Of a stretch of DNA of 64,000 nt, positions 1 to 8,274 are shown piece by piece (the stretch's first letter is position 1; every line of letters begins with the position of its first letter). Under the pieces are notes generated by a model that did not search any database, had not been told where the DNA came from, and saw nothing but the letters and a program-made list of their open reading frames with translations. Source of the stretch: Bacillota bacterium (GTDB taxonomy: Bacteria; Bacillota; Clostridia; Lachnospirales; Lachnospiraceae); the NCBI GenBank assembly GCA_023407575.1, contig JAEYLX010000075.1:62001-126000 (forward strand), in the 5' to 3' direction. The position numbers and the translations under genes are program-made.

Positions 1-609
1 CTCGGGAATAGCACCTCCTGCTATTGCCCAAAGATATAAACTGGCTACGGTTCCATAAGGCGAATATCGCTTTTTGTATTTCGCAAACTTAACTTTGTCA
101 ATACTTTTATGATGATATAACATACGCATCCCACGGTGAATTGCCAGATCACCAAAACTAAATACATCGGGACGCTGCATACAGAAGGTCAAAAGCATTT
201 CAGCTGTCCAAACTCCAATACCTTTTAGAGCTGATAACTTTTGTATCACCTCTGTATCTGTCAATGCTTCTAATTCGTTAATATCAAATTCATTATTCCT
301 AACCTTCTCTGCAAAATCCTTAATATATTCGGCTTTTTTATACGTCATACCAAGCTTCTGCAGCTCGTTCAATTCAAGAGAGTATATTGTACCAGCATTA
401 ATCTCACCAACTCTATCAATAAGTCTCTGCCATATGGTTGCTTGCGCTCGAACTGATATTTGCTGCCCAATAATATGATGTATAACAGACGAAAACAGGT
501 CACCTTCAACCTCCCTGTAGATAGGTCCAATTTGATCTATTGCTGCCCCAAGTAGTTTATCACGCTTTTTTAAATATTCTATTTCCTTGTCACTGTATTC
601 AAAATACAT
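1..609 (-). CDS. alkA: DNA-3-methyladenine glycosylase II (AlkA-like), C-terminus cut by window edge
   Basis: Base-excision repair glycosylase that removes alkylated purines. The reading frame starts at ATG 609 and is open for 203 codons to the window edge, so the C-terminal end lies outside. The helix-hairpin-helix/GPD region is visible: LKGIGVWTAEMLL at about residues 128-140, followed by the presumed catalytic aspartate D154 in FSFGDLAIHRGM. The conserved helix HHIIGQQISVRAQATIW (residues 44-60) is typical of the AlkA/MAG fold. No AraC/Ada domain is attached. The next gene on the same strand, 94 bp upstream, is an MGMT-like protein, so the two probably form an alkylation-repair pair. The family is clear; the exact substrate range is not. 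Confidence 0.85.
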   Translation of the reverse strand, partial: MYFEYSDKEIEYLKKRDKLLGAAIDQIGPIYREVEGDLFSSVIHHIIGQQISVRAQATIWQRLIDRVGEINAGTIYSLELNELQKLGMTYKKAEYIKDFAEKVRNNEFDINELEALTDTEVIQKLSALKGIGVWTAEMLLTFCMQRPDVFSFGDLAIHRGMRMLYHHKSIDKVKFAKYKKRYSPYGTVASLYLWAIAGGAIPE

Positions 610-703
610 AAATTTAACTCCTTACTAAAAATCTCCTTTAACTGTAGTGTCAAAGTCACCTAATTATATTTATGACAATTTATTTTACGTAAACTTATAC
701 ATA

Positions 704-1024
704 TTAAATAAGCATACCCCATTGGCACTTTTTCATATCAATACAACCATTCTCTAAAAAAGATACCCCTTCCTTATCCAGCATAGCTCGCTGTATCTCT
801 TCTCCTCCAAAGACATGCTCTGGAGCTAGTTTTCCTGACCTATTAACTACTCTATGACAAGGTAGATTCATATCCTCTGGTATTCTACTCATAATATATG
901 CAATCACTCGAGCTCCACGTGGTCTTCCTGACATCCAAGCAATCTGACCGTATGTAGCAACATACCCCTCCGGAATATCTGCTACGATGTCATAAACCTT
1001 TTGATACAAGTTTGAATTATCCAT
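704..1024 (-). CDS. MGMT-family methylated-DNA methyltransferase-like protein
   Basis: Short (106 aa) protein made only of the DNA-binding/active-site domain of O6-alkylguanine-DNA alkyltransferases. The winged-helix part IPEGYVATYGQIAWMSG (residues 17-33) is followed by the active-site motif LPCHRVV with C56. Alkyltransferase-like (ATL) proteins of this size usually have Trp in place of this Cys, so retention of Cys suggests it may still accept alkyl groups. It lacks the N-terminal domain of Ogt/Ada. It lies upstream of the alkA gene on the same strand, consistent with alkylation repair. It could act as a damage sensor rather than a methyltransferase; the sequence alone does not decide. Confidence 0.8.
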   Translation of the reverse strand: MDNSNLYQKVYDIVADIPEGYVATYGQIAWMSGRPRGARVIAYIMSRIPEDMNLPCHRVVNRSGKLAPEHVFGGEEIQRAMLDKEGVSFLENGCIDMKKCQWGMLI

Positions 1025-1207
1025 CTTAGTCCTTTATCCTTCAATCTATCTTTATTTTTCAATCTATATTTAATAATATATCTTTATTTAATATTGTATT
1101 TTTCTTAATCCTTGTTCCTATCTGGTTGTAAATGTGAACCCTAACGCATCTTCTTGTTACTTCTATTGCTATTCACACGCAAGCTAATACCTCATTCGGC
1201 TTTCATT

Positions 1208-1301
1208 ATATCATGTAAAAAGCACATGATATTGGTACTTCGTACCAGTGATGCACACTCACTTCGTTCAGCGCTGATATAATGTCTAGCGACATTATAT
1301 C
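1208..1301. repeat. cluster of three perfect hairpins in the 1025-1486 intergenic region
   Basis: Three perfect inverted repeats follow each other in a gene-free stretch: ATATCATGT/ACATGATAT (1208-1216 with 1224-1232), TGGTAC-TTC-GTACCA (1233-1247), and GATATAATGTC-TAGC-GACATTATATC (1276-1301). CATTATATCAT occurs near both ends. No T-run follows, so this is not a simple terminator. The layout resembles a structured intergenic repeat element of the REP/MITE type, but only one copy is seen here. Apart from this and the promoter further right, I see nothing in 1025-1380. Confidence 0.5.
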
Positions 1302-1383
1302 ATAAATCGCATATTTTGTGGAACTAATTCAGGTTCTCTACCCATAGTAAAATTTTTAACTTATAGAATATTATAGAAAAAGC

Positions 1384-1414
1384 TTGACATTAAATGATAA
1401 TGATTATAATATTC
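1384..1414 (+). promoter_or_regulatory. promoter with overlapping Fur-like box for siderophore transporter operon
   Basis: A -35 box TTGACA (1384-1389) is followed after 17 bp by TAATAT (1407-1412); TATAAT (1405-1410) at 15 bp is an alternative. The interval 1396-1414 matches 15 of 19 positions of the classical Fur box, so iron-bound Fur would occlude the promoter. The operon downstream is iron uptake, which fits Fur control. Confidence 0.7.
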
Positions 1415-1448
1415 ATTTAGTAAGTTAGCCAAGGCTAACTTACTAAAT
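1415..1448. promoter_or_regulatory. 34-bp palindrome, probable second operator of the siderophore operon
   Basis: Perfect 16-bp arms ATTTAGTAAGTTAGCC and its complement surround a 2-bp centre, just downstream of the -10 region and about 40 bp before the first gene. The core GTTAG-N6-CTAAC (1424-1439) recurs at the same place relative to the promoter of the AraC-lipoprotein gene (8225-8240). No T-tract follows, so it reads as an operator rather than a terminator. The AraC-lipoprotein product is the obvious candidate binder. Confidence 0.55.
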
Positions 1449-1486
1449 ACATAATTTATAATGGAACAAGAAGAAAGGGACATTTT

Positions 1487-2584
1487 ATGAAATTTAAAAG
1501 CTTACAAGTAATTCTTGCAACTATGGTTGCAGCATCACTTATTTTATCAGGTTGTTCAAAATCAACCCCCTCTGATACCAATAAAACCGAACCTACACCT
1601 GTAGAGTCAGAAACTTCTGTTACAGAAGCTCCTACACCTACCGTTGCTACAGAAGATACAGCTGCAGAAACAGTTTATCCGATTACTATTAAACATGCTT
1701 ATGGTGAAACTGTGATTGAAAGTAAACCAGAACGTGTTGCAACTATCTCTTGGGGAAATCAAGACCTTCCATTAGCATTAGGCGTTGTTCCTGTAGGCGT
1801 ATCTAAGGCAAACTATGGTGTTATTGATGACAGCGGTCTTCTACCCTGGACTTTAGCTAAATACAAAGAATTAGGCGTTACAGATCCTGTTCTTTTTGAT
1901 GATGTTGCTGGTTTAGATTTCGAAGCAATCAGTGATGTTCAGCCTGATGTAATTCTTGCCGCTTATTCCGGTATTACTCAGGAAGAATATGATTTATTAA
2001 GTCAAATCGCACCCGTTGTAGCTTATCCAACTGTTGCATGGCAAACCTTATGGCGCGAACAGATTACAATGGATGCAACTGGTATGGGTATGCAATCAGA
2101 AGGTGAAGCACTCGTTAGTGACTTAGAAGCTTTAATCGCTGAAAAGACTGCAGAGTATCCTCAAATTGCTGGTAAGAAAGCAGCTTTCTTCTATTTCACT
2201 GCTACTGATTTAAGCAAATTCTATGTGTATATGCCAAGCGATCCACGTGCTGCTTACTTAACAGACTTAGGCATGGCCTTCCCAGATAGCGTAACTACCT
2301 TAGCTGGTGAAAATGCTAGCTTTGCTTTAGAGCTTAGTGCAGAAAATGCAGATCTACTTTCTGATGTAGACATTATTATAACTTACGGTACTCCTGATTT
2401 ACTAAGTGCGTTACAGGCAGACGCTCTTCTTGGAACCGTTCCTGCTGTTCAGAGAGGTTCAGTGGTAGTGATTGAAGATGGTACACCTCTGGCAGCATCT
2501 GGAACACCAAGTGCACTTTCTATTCCAGCAACTATTGATGAATATCTTACTTTAATTGGAGAGGCAGCTGATAAAGTACAATGA
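1487..2584 (+). CDS. iron-siderophore ABC transporter, substrate-binding lipoprotein
   Basis: Extracellular receptor for a ferric siderophore, 365 aa. A lipoprotein signal peptide ends in the lipobox LSGC with C23, followed by a Thr/Glu/Pro-rich tether to about residue 65. The mature part has the FhuD/FepB-type (class III) layout: ITIKHAYGETVIESKPERVATISW at its start, then two lobes joined by one long helix. The start ATG follows AAGAAAGGGA. It is the first gene of a four-gene operon; its stop overlaps the next start by 4 bp (ATGA). Expression is probably repressed by Fur through the box at 1396-1414. The siderophore is unknown. Confidence 0.9.
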   Translation: MKFKSLQVILATMVAASLILSGCSKSTPSDTNKTEPTPVESETSVTEAPTPTVATEDTAAETVYPITIKHAYGETVIESKPERVATISWGNQDLPLALGVVPVGVSKANYGVIDDSGLLPWTLAKYKELGVTDPVLFDDVAGLDFEAISDVQPDVILAAYSGITQEEYDLLSQIAPVVAYPTVAWQTLWREQITMDATGMGMQSEGEALVSDLEALIAEKTAEYPQIAGKKAAFFYFTATDLSKFYVYMPSDPRAAYLTDLGMAFPDSVTTLAGENASFALELSAENADLLSDVDIIITYGTPDLLSALQADALLGTVPAVQRGSVVVIEDGTPLAASGTPSALSIPATIDEYLTLIGEAADKVQ

Positions 2585-3579
2585 AACAATCAAAAATAAT
2601 CATCTTACTGTTTTGTAGTTTGGTTATTCTATTGATGTGTATTTTAGCTTCTTTGGCTTTTGGAGCACGATTTGTTAATTTTCATGAAGTAATAGACACT
2701 TTGATTCATTCTAAAAGAGATACCTTAAATGAATTAGTAGTTCATGAACGGATCCCAAGAACTGTCTTCGGCCTTATGGCCGGGGCAGCGCTTGGGGTTT
2801 CCGGCGCTCTAATGCAAGCAATTACCCGTAACCCAATTGCTGACCCAAGTATTCTAGGTGTCAACACTGGTGCTTCCTTATGCGTGGTAAGTGGCATAGC
2901 TTTCTTACACATTCATACCTATAACCAATATATTTGGTTGGCTCTGTTAGGAGCTGGCGTAACCTCTATCTTTGTTTATAGTATCGGCTCTTTAGGATAC
3001 GGTGGTGCTACTCCAATTAAACTTGCGTTGGCTGGAGCTGCAACCACTGCCGCCCTCTCTTCTATCGTGAATGCTATTATGTTACCACGTACAGAAGTTA
3101 TGAATGCTTTTCGTTTTTGGCAGGTTGGAACCATTGGTGGTGCTACCTGGGAAGGAATCTATGCAATGCTCCCTTTTCTTGTTGTCGGATTACTCCTGGG
3201 AGTTATTGTTAGTCCAGCCTTAGATGCTATGGCTTTGGGTGATGATGTGGCAACAGGTCTTGGTGTCCGTACGGGAATTATCCGATTAGTGGGTGCCACC
3301 GCAGGTGTATTGCTATGCGGTGCAACAACTGCTCTTGCTGGCCCTATAGCATTTGTTGGATTAATGATTCCTCATGTGATTCGTATGATTTGCGGTCCTA
3401 ATCTTCGAGTGTTAATTCCGATGTCAGCAATTGGTGGTGCAATTCTCTTAATTATCTCTGATGTCCTGGGAAGACTTATTAGCAGCCCGGGTGAACTTGA
3501 GTCTGGAATTGTCACTTCGTTCCTGGGTGCTCCAATCCTTATTTTCATTGCTATGAGAGCGAAGGTGCGTACATTATGA
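2581..3579 (+). CDS. FecCD-family siderophore ABC permease (first of two)
   Basis: Integral membrane subunit of the ferric-siderophore importer, 332 aa with about nine to ten hydrophobic segments. Family hallmarks are visible: RIPRTVFGLMAGAALGVSGA followed by MQAITRNPIADPSILGVNTGA near residues 57-100, and GPIAFVGLMIPHVIRM near residue 255, the loop that contacts the ATPase. It overlaps the binding-protein gene and the second permease gene by 4 bp each, which implies translational coupling. Together with the next gene it should form the heterodimeric channel, as FhuG/YfhA-type pairs do in other Firmicutes. Confidence 0.92.
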   Translation: MKQSKIIILLFCSLVILLMCILASLAFGARFVNFHEVIDTLIHSKRDTLNELVVHERIPRTVFGLMAGAALGVSGALMQAITRNPIADPSILGVNTGASLCVVSGIAFLHIHTYNQYIWLALLGAGVTSIFVYSIGSLGYGGATPIKLALAGAATTAALSSIVNAIMLPRTEVMNAFRFWQVGTIGGATWEGIYAMLPFLVVGLLLGVIVSPALDAMALGDDVATGLGVRTGIIRLVGATAGVLLCGATTALAGPIAFVGLMIPHVIRMICGPNLRVLIPMSAIGGAILLIISDVLGRLISSPGELESGIVTSFLGAPILIFIAMRAKVRTL

Positions 3580-4610
3580 TAGAGACGAATATTAATTTAA
3601 TCCGAGAAGGATATCGTCGCAGACGATTAAGATGGGTAGGTGTAACTTTTCTCTTAGCTTTGGTAGCTTTAATTCTCTGTGCTACTGCTCTTATTGTTGG
3701 AAATACCATCTATCCTTTGGATACTGTTATTAAGGTCCTTCTGGGCGAGGAAATAAAAGGTGCAACTTTTGCAATTGGTACTATAAGATTACCGCGAATG
3801 CTTGCTGGACTTCTGGTTGGTTTAGCTTTTGGTATCGCAGGTAGTACCTTTCAAACGATACTTCGCAATCCTCTTGCCAGCCCGGATATCATAGGTGTTT
3901 CCTCCGGTTCGAGTGTAGCGGCAGTTTTTTGTATCCTTATGCTAAAGGTAAGCGGCAATATTGTCTCAATTAGCGCAGTAATTGCAGGTCTTTCCGTTGC
4001 AGCAATTATCTATATACTATCCAGAGGTGGAAGCTTCTCAGGTGGCAGACTAATTCTCATAGGTATCGGTGTTCAGGCAATGTTGAATGCAGTCATCTCC
4101 TATATGATCCTCAAGGCTTCAGAATATGACGTTCCAGGTGCACTTAGATGGCTTAGCGGCAGTTTGAACGGAATTCAGATGACAAAAATCCCTAGCCTAT
4201 TTTTTGTAGTTATCATCTTTGGTTTACTAATTTTATTATTCGGCAGACACCTTAAGATTTTAGAGTTAGGTGAACAGTCTGCGATTACCCTTGGTGTTAG
4301 AACGGATGTAACAAGACTTTTACTTATATTAAGTGCTGTATTTTTAATTGCTTTTGCTACTGCTGTTACAGGACCTGTTGCATTTACAGCCTTTCTGGCT
4401 GGTCCAATTGCTGCCAGACTTGTGGGCATCGGTGCTCCAAACGAGCTTCCATCTGGTCTAGTAGGTGCCATATTGGTATTGGGTGCGGATTTAATTGGTC
4501 AATTTGCTTTTGATACCCGTTTCCCTGTTGGAATTATCACCGGTATTCTTGGCGCACCATATCTACTCTACCTACTCATTCGCATGAATAAAACAGGAGG
4601 ATCAGCATGA
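3576..4610 (+). CDS. FecCD-family siderophore ABC permease (second of two)
   Basis: Second membrane subunit, 344 aa, paralogous to the preceding gene. It carries the same signatures: RLPRMLAGLLVGLAFGIAGS, then FQTILRNPLASPDIIGVSSG in the N-terminal third, and TGPVAFTAFLAGPIAARLVG as the coupling region near residue 265. About ten membrane segments are expected. A short basic cytoplasmic N-terminus (REGYRRRRLRW) precedes the first segment. Both ends overlap neighbouring genes by 4 bp. The two permeases differ enough to be a stable heterodimer rather than a recent duplication. Confidence 0.92.
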   Translation: MIETNINLIREGYRRRRLRWVGVTFLLALVALILCATALIVGNTIYPLDTVIKVLLGEEIKGATFAIGTIRLPRMLAGLLVGLAFGIAGSTFQTILRNPLASPDIIGVSSGSSVAAVFCILMLKVSGNIVSISAVIAGLSVAAIIYILSRGGSFSGGRLILIGIGVQAMLNAVISYMILKASEYDVPGALRWLSGSLNGIQMTKIPSLFFVVIIFGLLILLFGRHLKILELGEQSAITLGVRTDVTRLLLILSAVFLIAFATAVTGPVAFTAFLAGPIAARLVGIGAPNELPSGLVGAILVLGADLIGQFAFDTRFPVGIITGILGAPYLLYLLIRMNKTGGSA

Positions 4611-5407
4611 CAACAAAACATTTATTAAAAGCACAGAATATCGTTGCTGGATATGATAAAAAAATAATTATTGATGGGATTAATGTCAGCATACCCAGCA
4701 ATAAAATCAGTGTAATCATCGGTGCAAATGCTTGTGGTAAATCTACTTTGCTTAAGACTCTGTGTCGATTAATACAGCCGGTTTCCGGTGAAATTCTTCT
4801 TGATGATAAGAAGGTTACTGACATGCCACCAAAACAATTAGCAAGAGTTCTTGGTCTTCTGCCACAATCACCAGTTGTACCGGAAGGTATTACTGTTGCA
4901 GATTTAGTAAGCCGTGGTCGCTTTCCATATCAATCCTTCTTAAAGGGACTCAGTAAAAAAGACTACGATGCCGTGGATGAAGCTCTAGATATTATGGGTA
5001 TTACAGAACTTGCAAATCGCAGTGTGGATGAGCTCTCCGGTGGACAGCGGCAGCGTGTTTGGATTGCTATGGCTCTGGCTCAGCAGACAGATATTCTTCT
5101 CCTGGATGAGCCGACAACCTTCCTGGATATCAGTTATCAAGTGGAAATACTTGATTTACTGACAGATTTAAATAAAAAAAGAGGTACCACCATTGTAATG
5201 GTACTGCATGATATTAACTTATCTGCAAGATATGCGGACTATATCTTCGCTCTTCAAACGGGTAAGCTTATAGCGGAAGGTACACCTTCTGACATTATTA
5301 CAGATACCTTGATCAAACAGGTCTTTGATCTTGACTGTATGGTAATAAGTGATCCTGTTTCAAATTCTCCTTTTATCATCCCAAAGGGAAGACATCATGT
5401 GGGTTAA
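4607..5407 (+). CDS. siderophore ABC transporter ATPase
   Basis: Cytoplasmic ATPase of the importer, 266 aa, the normal length for the FecE/FhuC family. Walker A is GANACGKST (residues 39-47); Ala at position 42 is a less common choice where Gly is usual, but G44, K45 and S46 are intact. The signature motif LSGGQRQRVWIAMAL, Walker B ILLLDEPTTFLD and the switch histidine in MVLHDINL are all present. It is the last gene of the operon, 4 bp overlapping the second permease, and is followed by a hairpin repeat (5423-5445) and a bidirectional terminator (5461-5504). Confidence 0.95.
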   Translation: MTTKHLLKAQNIVAGYDKKIIIDGINVSIPSNKISVIIGANACGKSTLLKTLCRLIQPVSGEILLDDKKVTDMPPKQLARVLGLLPQSPVVPEGITVADLVSRGRFPYQSFLKGLSKKDYDAVDEALDIMGITELANRSVDELSGGQRQRVWIAMALAQQTDILLLDEPTTFLDISYQVEILDLLTDLNKKRGTTIVMVLHDINLSARYADYIFALQTGKLIAEGTPSDIITDTLIKQVFDLDCMVISDPVSNSPFIIPKGRHHVG

Positions 5408-5422
5408 TAAAAATATAAAACT

Positions 5423-5445
5423 AGATGAAACAACAAGTTGTTTCA
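5423..5445 (+). repeat. 23-nt hairpin repeat, copy 1 (sense to siderophore operon)
   Basis: AGATGAAACAACAAG followed by TTGTTTCA, able to fold as TGAAACAA-CAAG-TTGTTTCA. It lies 15 bp after the ATPase stop. A copy differing at one base lies at 48174-48196 on the opposite strand, also in the sense direction of a transport gene and downstream of its stop. Confidence 0.6.
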
Positions 5446-5460
5446 CATGTCTTGAATTAA

Positions 5461-5504
5461 AAAATGAGCCTATACCTCAATATTAACTGAGGTTAGGCTC
5501 ATTT
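5461..5504. terminator. bidirectional terminator between siderophore operon and ferritin
   Basis: Arms AAATGAGCCTATACCTCA and TGAGGTTAGGCTCATTT form a near-perfect stem (one bulge) with A-rich sequence before and T-rich sequence after. It sits between two convergent units, 24 bp from the ferritin stop. Confidence 0.85.
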
Positions 5505-5527
5505 CTAACTATTGATATATTCTTAAT

Positions 5528-6043
5528 CTAATCTAACACTAAGGATGGTGCTGAATACACTCTTGCCGCCAATTCACTATCAAGCATGTACAATCCTTTT
5601 GCATCAGAAGCAAATAACTCGAACTTTTTAATCAAGGTATCCGCATTATTCTCTTCTTCACCCTGCTCTTTTACAAACCAGTCCAAAAACTGCATGGTTC
5701 TGAAATCCTTCTCTGCATACGCACTATCGTAGATATTATGGATGAGTGAGGTTACATACTGCTCATGCTCAAGTCCAACTTTCAAAGGATCCATGAAGTT
5801 AGTAAAATCCTTATCTGGTTTAGCAATAGCTTCTAATATAACGTTTTTGCCATTATTCTGTAAATATTGGACAAAAAGTAATGCATGGTCACGCTCCTCC
5901 TGTGCCTGTATCTTATACCAGTTGCTAAATCCCTCTAATCCTTCATTCATATAATAGTTGGAGATATCCAAATATAAATAGGCTGAGAAAAATTCCTGAT
6001 TGATTTGAAAATTAAGTAAATCTACTACTTTTTGACTTAACAT
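5528..6043 (-). CDS. ftnA: ferritin (non-haem, FtnA-type)
   Basis: Iron-storage protein, 171 aa, the normal length for bacterial FtnA. Ferroxidase-centre ligands can be seen: E17 in INQEFFSAYLYLD, E50 and H53 in QAQEERDHA, a Glu in GLEHEQYV near residue 94, and the EQGEEEN cluster near residue 127. The cage stores ferric iron in its core in the cytoplasm. It converges on the siderophore operon across the shared terminator, and the AraC-lipoprotein iron gene lies upstream, so uptake and storage genes are grouped. A possible promoter is TTTCCA-18-TATATT just upstream. The last residues (SAPSLVLD) extend a little past the usual end. Confidence 0.93.
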   Translation of the reverse strand: MLSQKVVDLLNFQINQEFFSAYLYLDISNYYMNEGLEGFSNWYKIQAQEERDHALLFVQYLQNNGKNVILEAIAKPDKDFTNFMDPLKVGLEHEQYVTSLIHNIYDSAYAEKDFRTMQFLDWFVKEQGEEENNADTLIKKFELFASDAKGLYMLDSELAARVYSAPSLVLD

Positions 6044-6250
6044 AACATACTCCTTTCAGATTTCGAATATAGTGCAATTCCATTATTTATGGAAAAGCTT
6101 ATATCTATCTTACAGGATTTTTTCATAAGCGTCTAGTAGGAATTAGAACAAATAGAATTTACTGTTAACCTTCTCTTCTAACTAATTTGAAGTTCCAATA
6201 TTTCTATGTGAAAAATACGCTGACAGACAAACAGTTAAATACTTATATGT

Positions 6251-8206
6251 TTATTTTTGGCTGTTCAACAACTGATTTACCACATCATTAACCATAGCAA
6301 TACCTGAATAGATATCGGTATAGTAAGTAAGAGCCGTATTCATTACCAATACTCTTTCATTTTTTACTGCTGGAATCGTATTCCAAACAGCATTCTTTGA
6401 CATACTCTCTGACAAATCACCTAAGTGGAAGATATAATCTCCACAGAAATCTGCTAAGGCTTCCATGGATGGAGTTCCCCAATATTCTCCTGCATTAATA
6501 ATTCCTGTCTGAAGAGCCTCGGGTGCTTTTAAGCCTAATTCATCATATAATACTTGTCCCAAAGCATGCTTATTACCAGCTACCCAGGTACCATCCTCTG
6601 TTACTAACATGGCTGAAATAACAATATCACCAAGCCCAGCTTCCACCAGCTTTGCTTTGCCTTCCTCCAGTGCGTCATAATATGCAACTGTTGCAGCCTC
6701 TGCCTCCTCTGGTCTGCTTAGGACCTCACCCAAAAAGCTTAGTCGTTCTGCTGTTGTCATAGTACCGTAGGGTACAACTACAGTAGGTGCAATTTTTGAT
6801 ATATCTTCATACTGAGTATCACTGGCAAGTAAAATTAAATCTGGCTCCAGCAACATAATATCTTCCAAACCAAAATCCCATCTACCCAGATCGGTTGCAT
6901 CTTTAATTTCATTTTCATATGCGGCACCTTCATTGATGGTGGTCACACCAATCGGTGTAACTTCTAAAGCCACTAAATCACCCATTAAGTATTGTACAAT
7001 AACTCTTTGGGGATTCGTAGGTACTTCCACCTCACCCATTACTGTATTTACTATCTTGGTTCCGTCTACAGGAGGATTGGTAACTTCAATCTTTGGTGCT
7101 ACGGTTGTACTTGCTGTCGGTGTTGCGTTTGTACTATTGGTATTAACTGGTGCTGCACTGCAAGCAGTTAACGTTAGCATCAAAGATACTGCCGCAGCTG
7201 CAATTGCTTTACTTCTTATTTGTTTCAACATGGGATAAGCTCCTTTTTCATTAAGTTCGCCATGACTAACCAGGCTCTCCTTATTATAGGAAAATGCAAG
7301 CATATTTCCAATGGTGTTATCTTGAAACTTAAGTGGTGAATTCTTTCGATATGTATTAGGTGATACTCCATAACTTTTGGCGAACAACCGATAAAAACTG
7401 CGTTCATCTGCAAATCCGCAGTGTTCTGCAATCTTTTTCATTGGAATATTACTGGATAATAACCGCTCCGCTGCAGCTTCCAATCGTAAATGTATTAAAT
7501 ATTCCTGCGGACTTTTACCCGTCTCCCTTTTAAAACTCTTATAAAAATTGCTATAACTTATTCCCAGAATATCACACAGGTCCTGTATCGCAATCTCACC
7601 GGCATAATGCTCCTTTAAATAGTGCCTTGCCATATTGACAATATCAGGTTCAAACGTATGTATGCTACCCTTTTCCAACTCCTCATATATTTCATACACC
7701 ATGCGATAAAAGGCAGTCTTTCCATAAAAAAGATTTAGTGGTGTCGGCCCTTTCCATCTTTCATACATTTTCCGTAATTCTTCTGAAAAGAAAATCGGAT
7801 TATCTGGCATAAAGCCATATTGCTGACGAAATGGATTTACCTGCTCCAGGAGTCTTATCAACTCTTTAGCGTAGAAGGGGGGATTTTCCGCTCGATATAG
7901 TACAAGATAATAATCGAGCCAATCCTCCAACGGTCGAACAGAAAGCTCTGTTCCCTTCCCTCCATGAAACAATCCAAACTGTTCTACTTCATAGATGTTG
8001 TGGTTGAGGGAAACTTCCGCCTTGCTGCCACAGGTATAAATAAAACCACTGGCTGGCAACCGATAGCTCAAGATGGCTTCCCTTGGTGAAATCAAATTAT
8101 GGCGAATATCCAAAAGGGAAATTGACGCTCGGTTCCATATCTGAAGCCCAACATCGATTTCCCTCTTATCATAAATAATCTCATTCTTCTGCATATACAT
8201 TGACAT
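6251..8206 (-). CDS. AraC-type regulator fused in frame to a siderophore-binding lipoprotein
   Basis: One uninterrupted 651-codon frame joins two proteins. Residues 1-185 look like an AraC sensing domain; residues about 190-292 hold two helix-turn-helix units (IQDLCDILGISYSNFYKSF and MKKIAEHCGFADERSFYRLF). After a linker of about 35 residues comes a complete lipoprotein signal (MLKQIRSKAIAAAAVSLML, residues 326-344) with lipobox LTAC, C349, a Thr/Asn tether, and an FhuD-like binding domain to the end. AraC-binding-protein fusions are known (Bacillus Btr), but a full export signal in the middle is unexpected. An internal ribosome site (7240-7245) suits separate synthesis of the 326-aa lipoprotein from ATG 7231. 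Products could be the fusion, the lipoprotein, or both. No permease lies beside it; the permeases at 2581-4610 may serve it. Confidence 0.8.
   Translation of the reverse strand: MSMYMQKNEIIYDKREIDVGLQIWNRASISLLDIRHNLISPREAILSYRLPASGFIYTCGSKAEVSLNHNIYEVEQFGLFHGGKGTELSVRPLEDWLDYYLVLYRAENPPFYAKELIRLLEQVNPFRQQYGFMPDNPIFFSEELRKMYERWKGPTPLNLFYGKTAFYRMVYEIYEELEKGSIHTFEPDIVNMARHYLKEHYAGEIAIQDLCDILGISYSNFYKSFKRETGKSPQEYLIHLRLEAAAERLLSSNIPMKKIAEHCGFADERSFYRLFAKSYGVSPNTYRKNSPLKFQDNTIGNMLAFSYNKESLVSHGELNEKGAYPMLKQIRSKAIAAAAVSLMLTLTACSAAPVNTNSTNATPTASTTVAPKIEVTNPPVDGTKIVNTVMGEVEVPTNPQRVIVQYLMGDLVALEVTPIGVTTINEGAAYENEIKDATDLGRWDFGLEDIMLLEPDLILLASDTQYEDISKIAPTVVVPYGTMTTAERLSFLGEVLSRPEEAEAATVAYYDALEEGKAKLVEAGLGDIVISAMLVTEDGTWVAGNKHALGQVLYDELGLKAPEALQTGIINAGEYWGTPSMEALADFCGDYIFHLGDLSESMSKNAVWNTIPAVKNERVLVMNTALTYYTDIYSGIAMVNDVVNQLLNSQK
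7229..7245 (-). promoter_or_regulatory. internal ribosome binding site and ATG for the lipoprotein half
   Basis: On the minus strand AAAGGAG precedes ATG 7231 by 8 nt, in frame with and inside the AraC-lipoprotein gene. The ATG opens a textbook lipoprotein signal peptide, so this site probably gives an independent 326-aa lipoprotein (6251-7231). Confidence 0.65.
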
Positions 8207-8224
8207 ATCCTCTGTAAATATATT

Positions 8225-8273
8225 GTTAGATTTATCTAACTACAACTATAGCATACCTTAACTAACTTGTAAA
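8225..8273 (-). promoter_or_regulatory. promoter and operator of the AraC-lipoprotein gene
   Basis: On the minus strand -35 TTTACA (8268-8273) and -10 TATAGT (8245-8250) are 17 bp apart. The palindrome GTTAGATTTATCTAAC (8225-8240) covers the expected start point and shares GTTAG-N6-CTAAC with the siderophore operon operator at 1424-1439. Further GTTAG-like half-sites lie around and within the spacer (8257-8280). This suggests self-regulation by the AraC product. Confidence 0.6.
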
Positions 8274-8274
8274 C

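Noticed and set aside
1415..1448. Perfect 34-bp palindrome as an intrinsic terminator
   Set aside because: No T-run follows on either strand and it lies between promoter and first gene; an operator fits better.
7225..7431. A 68-codon minus-strand frame overlapping the AraC-lipoprotein junction
   Set aside because: It lies in another frame over the real gene and carries no family signal; the internal ATG 7231 in the main frame explains the ribosome site.
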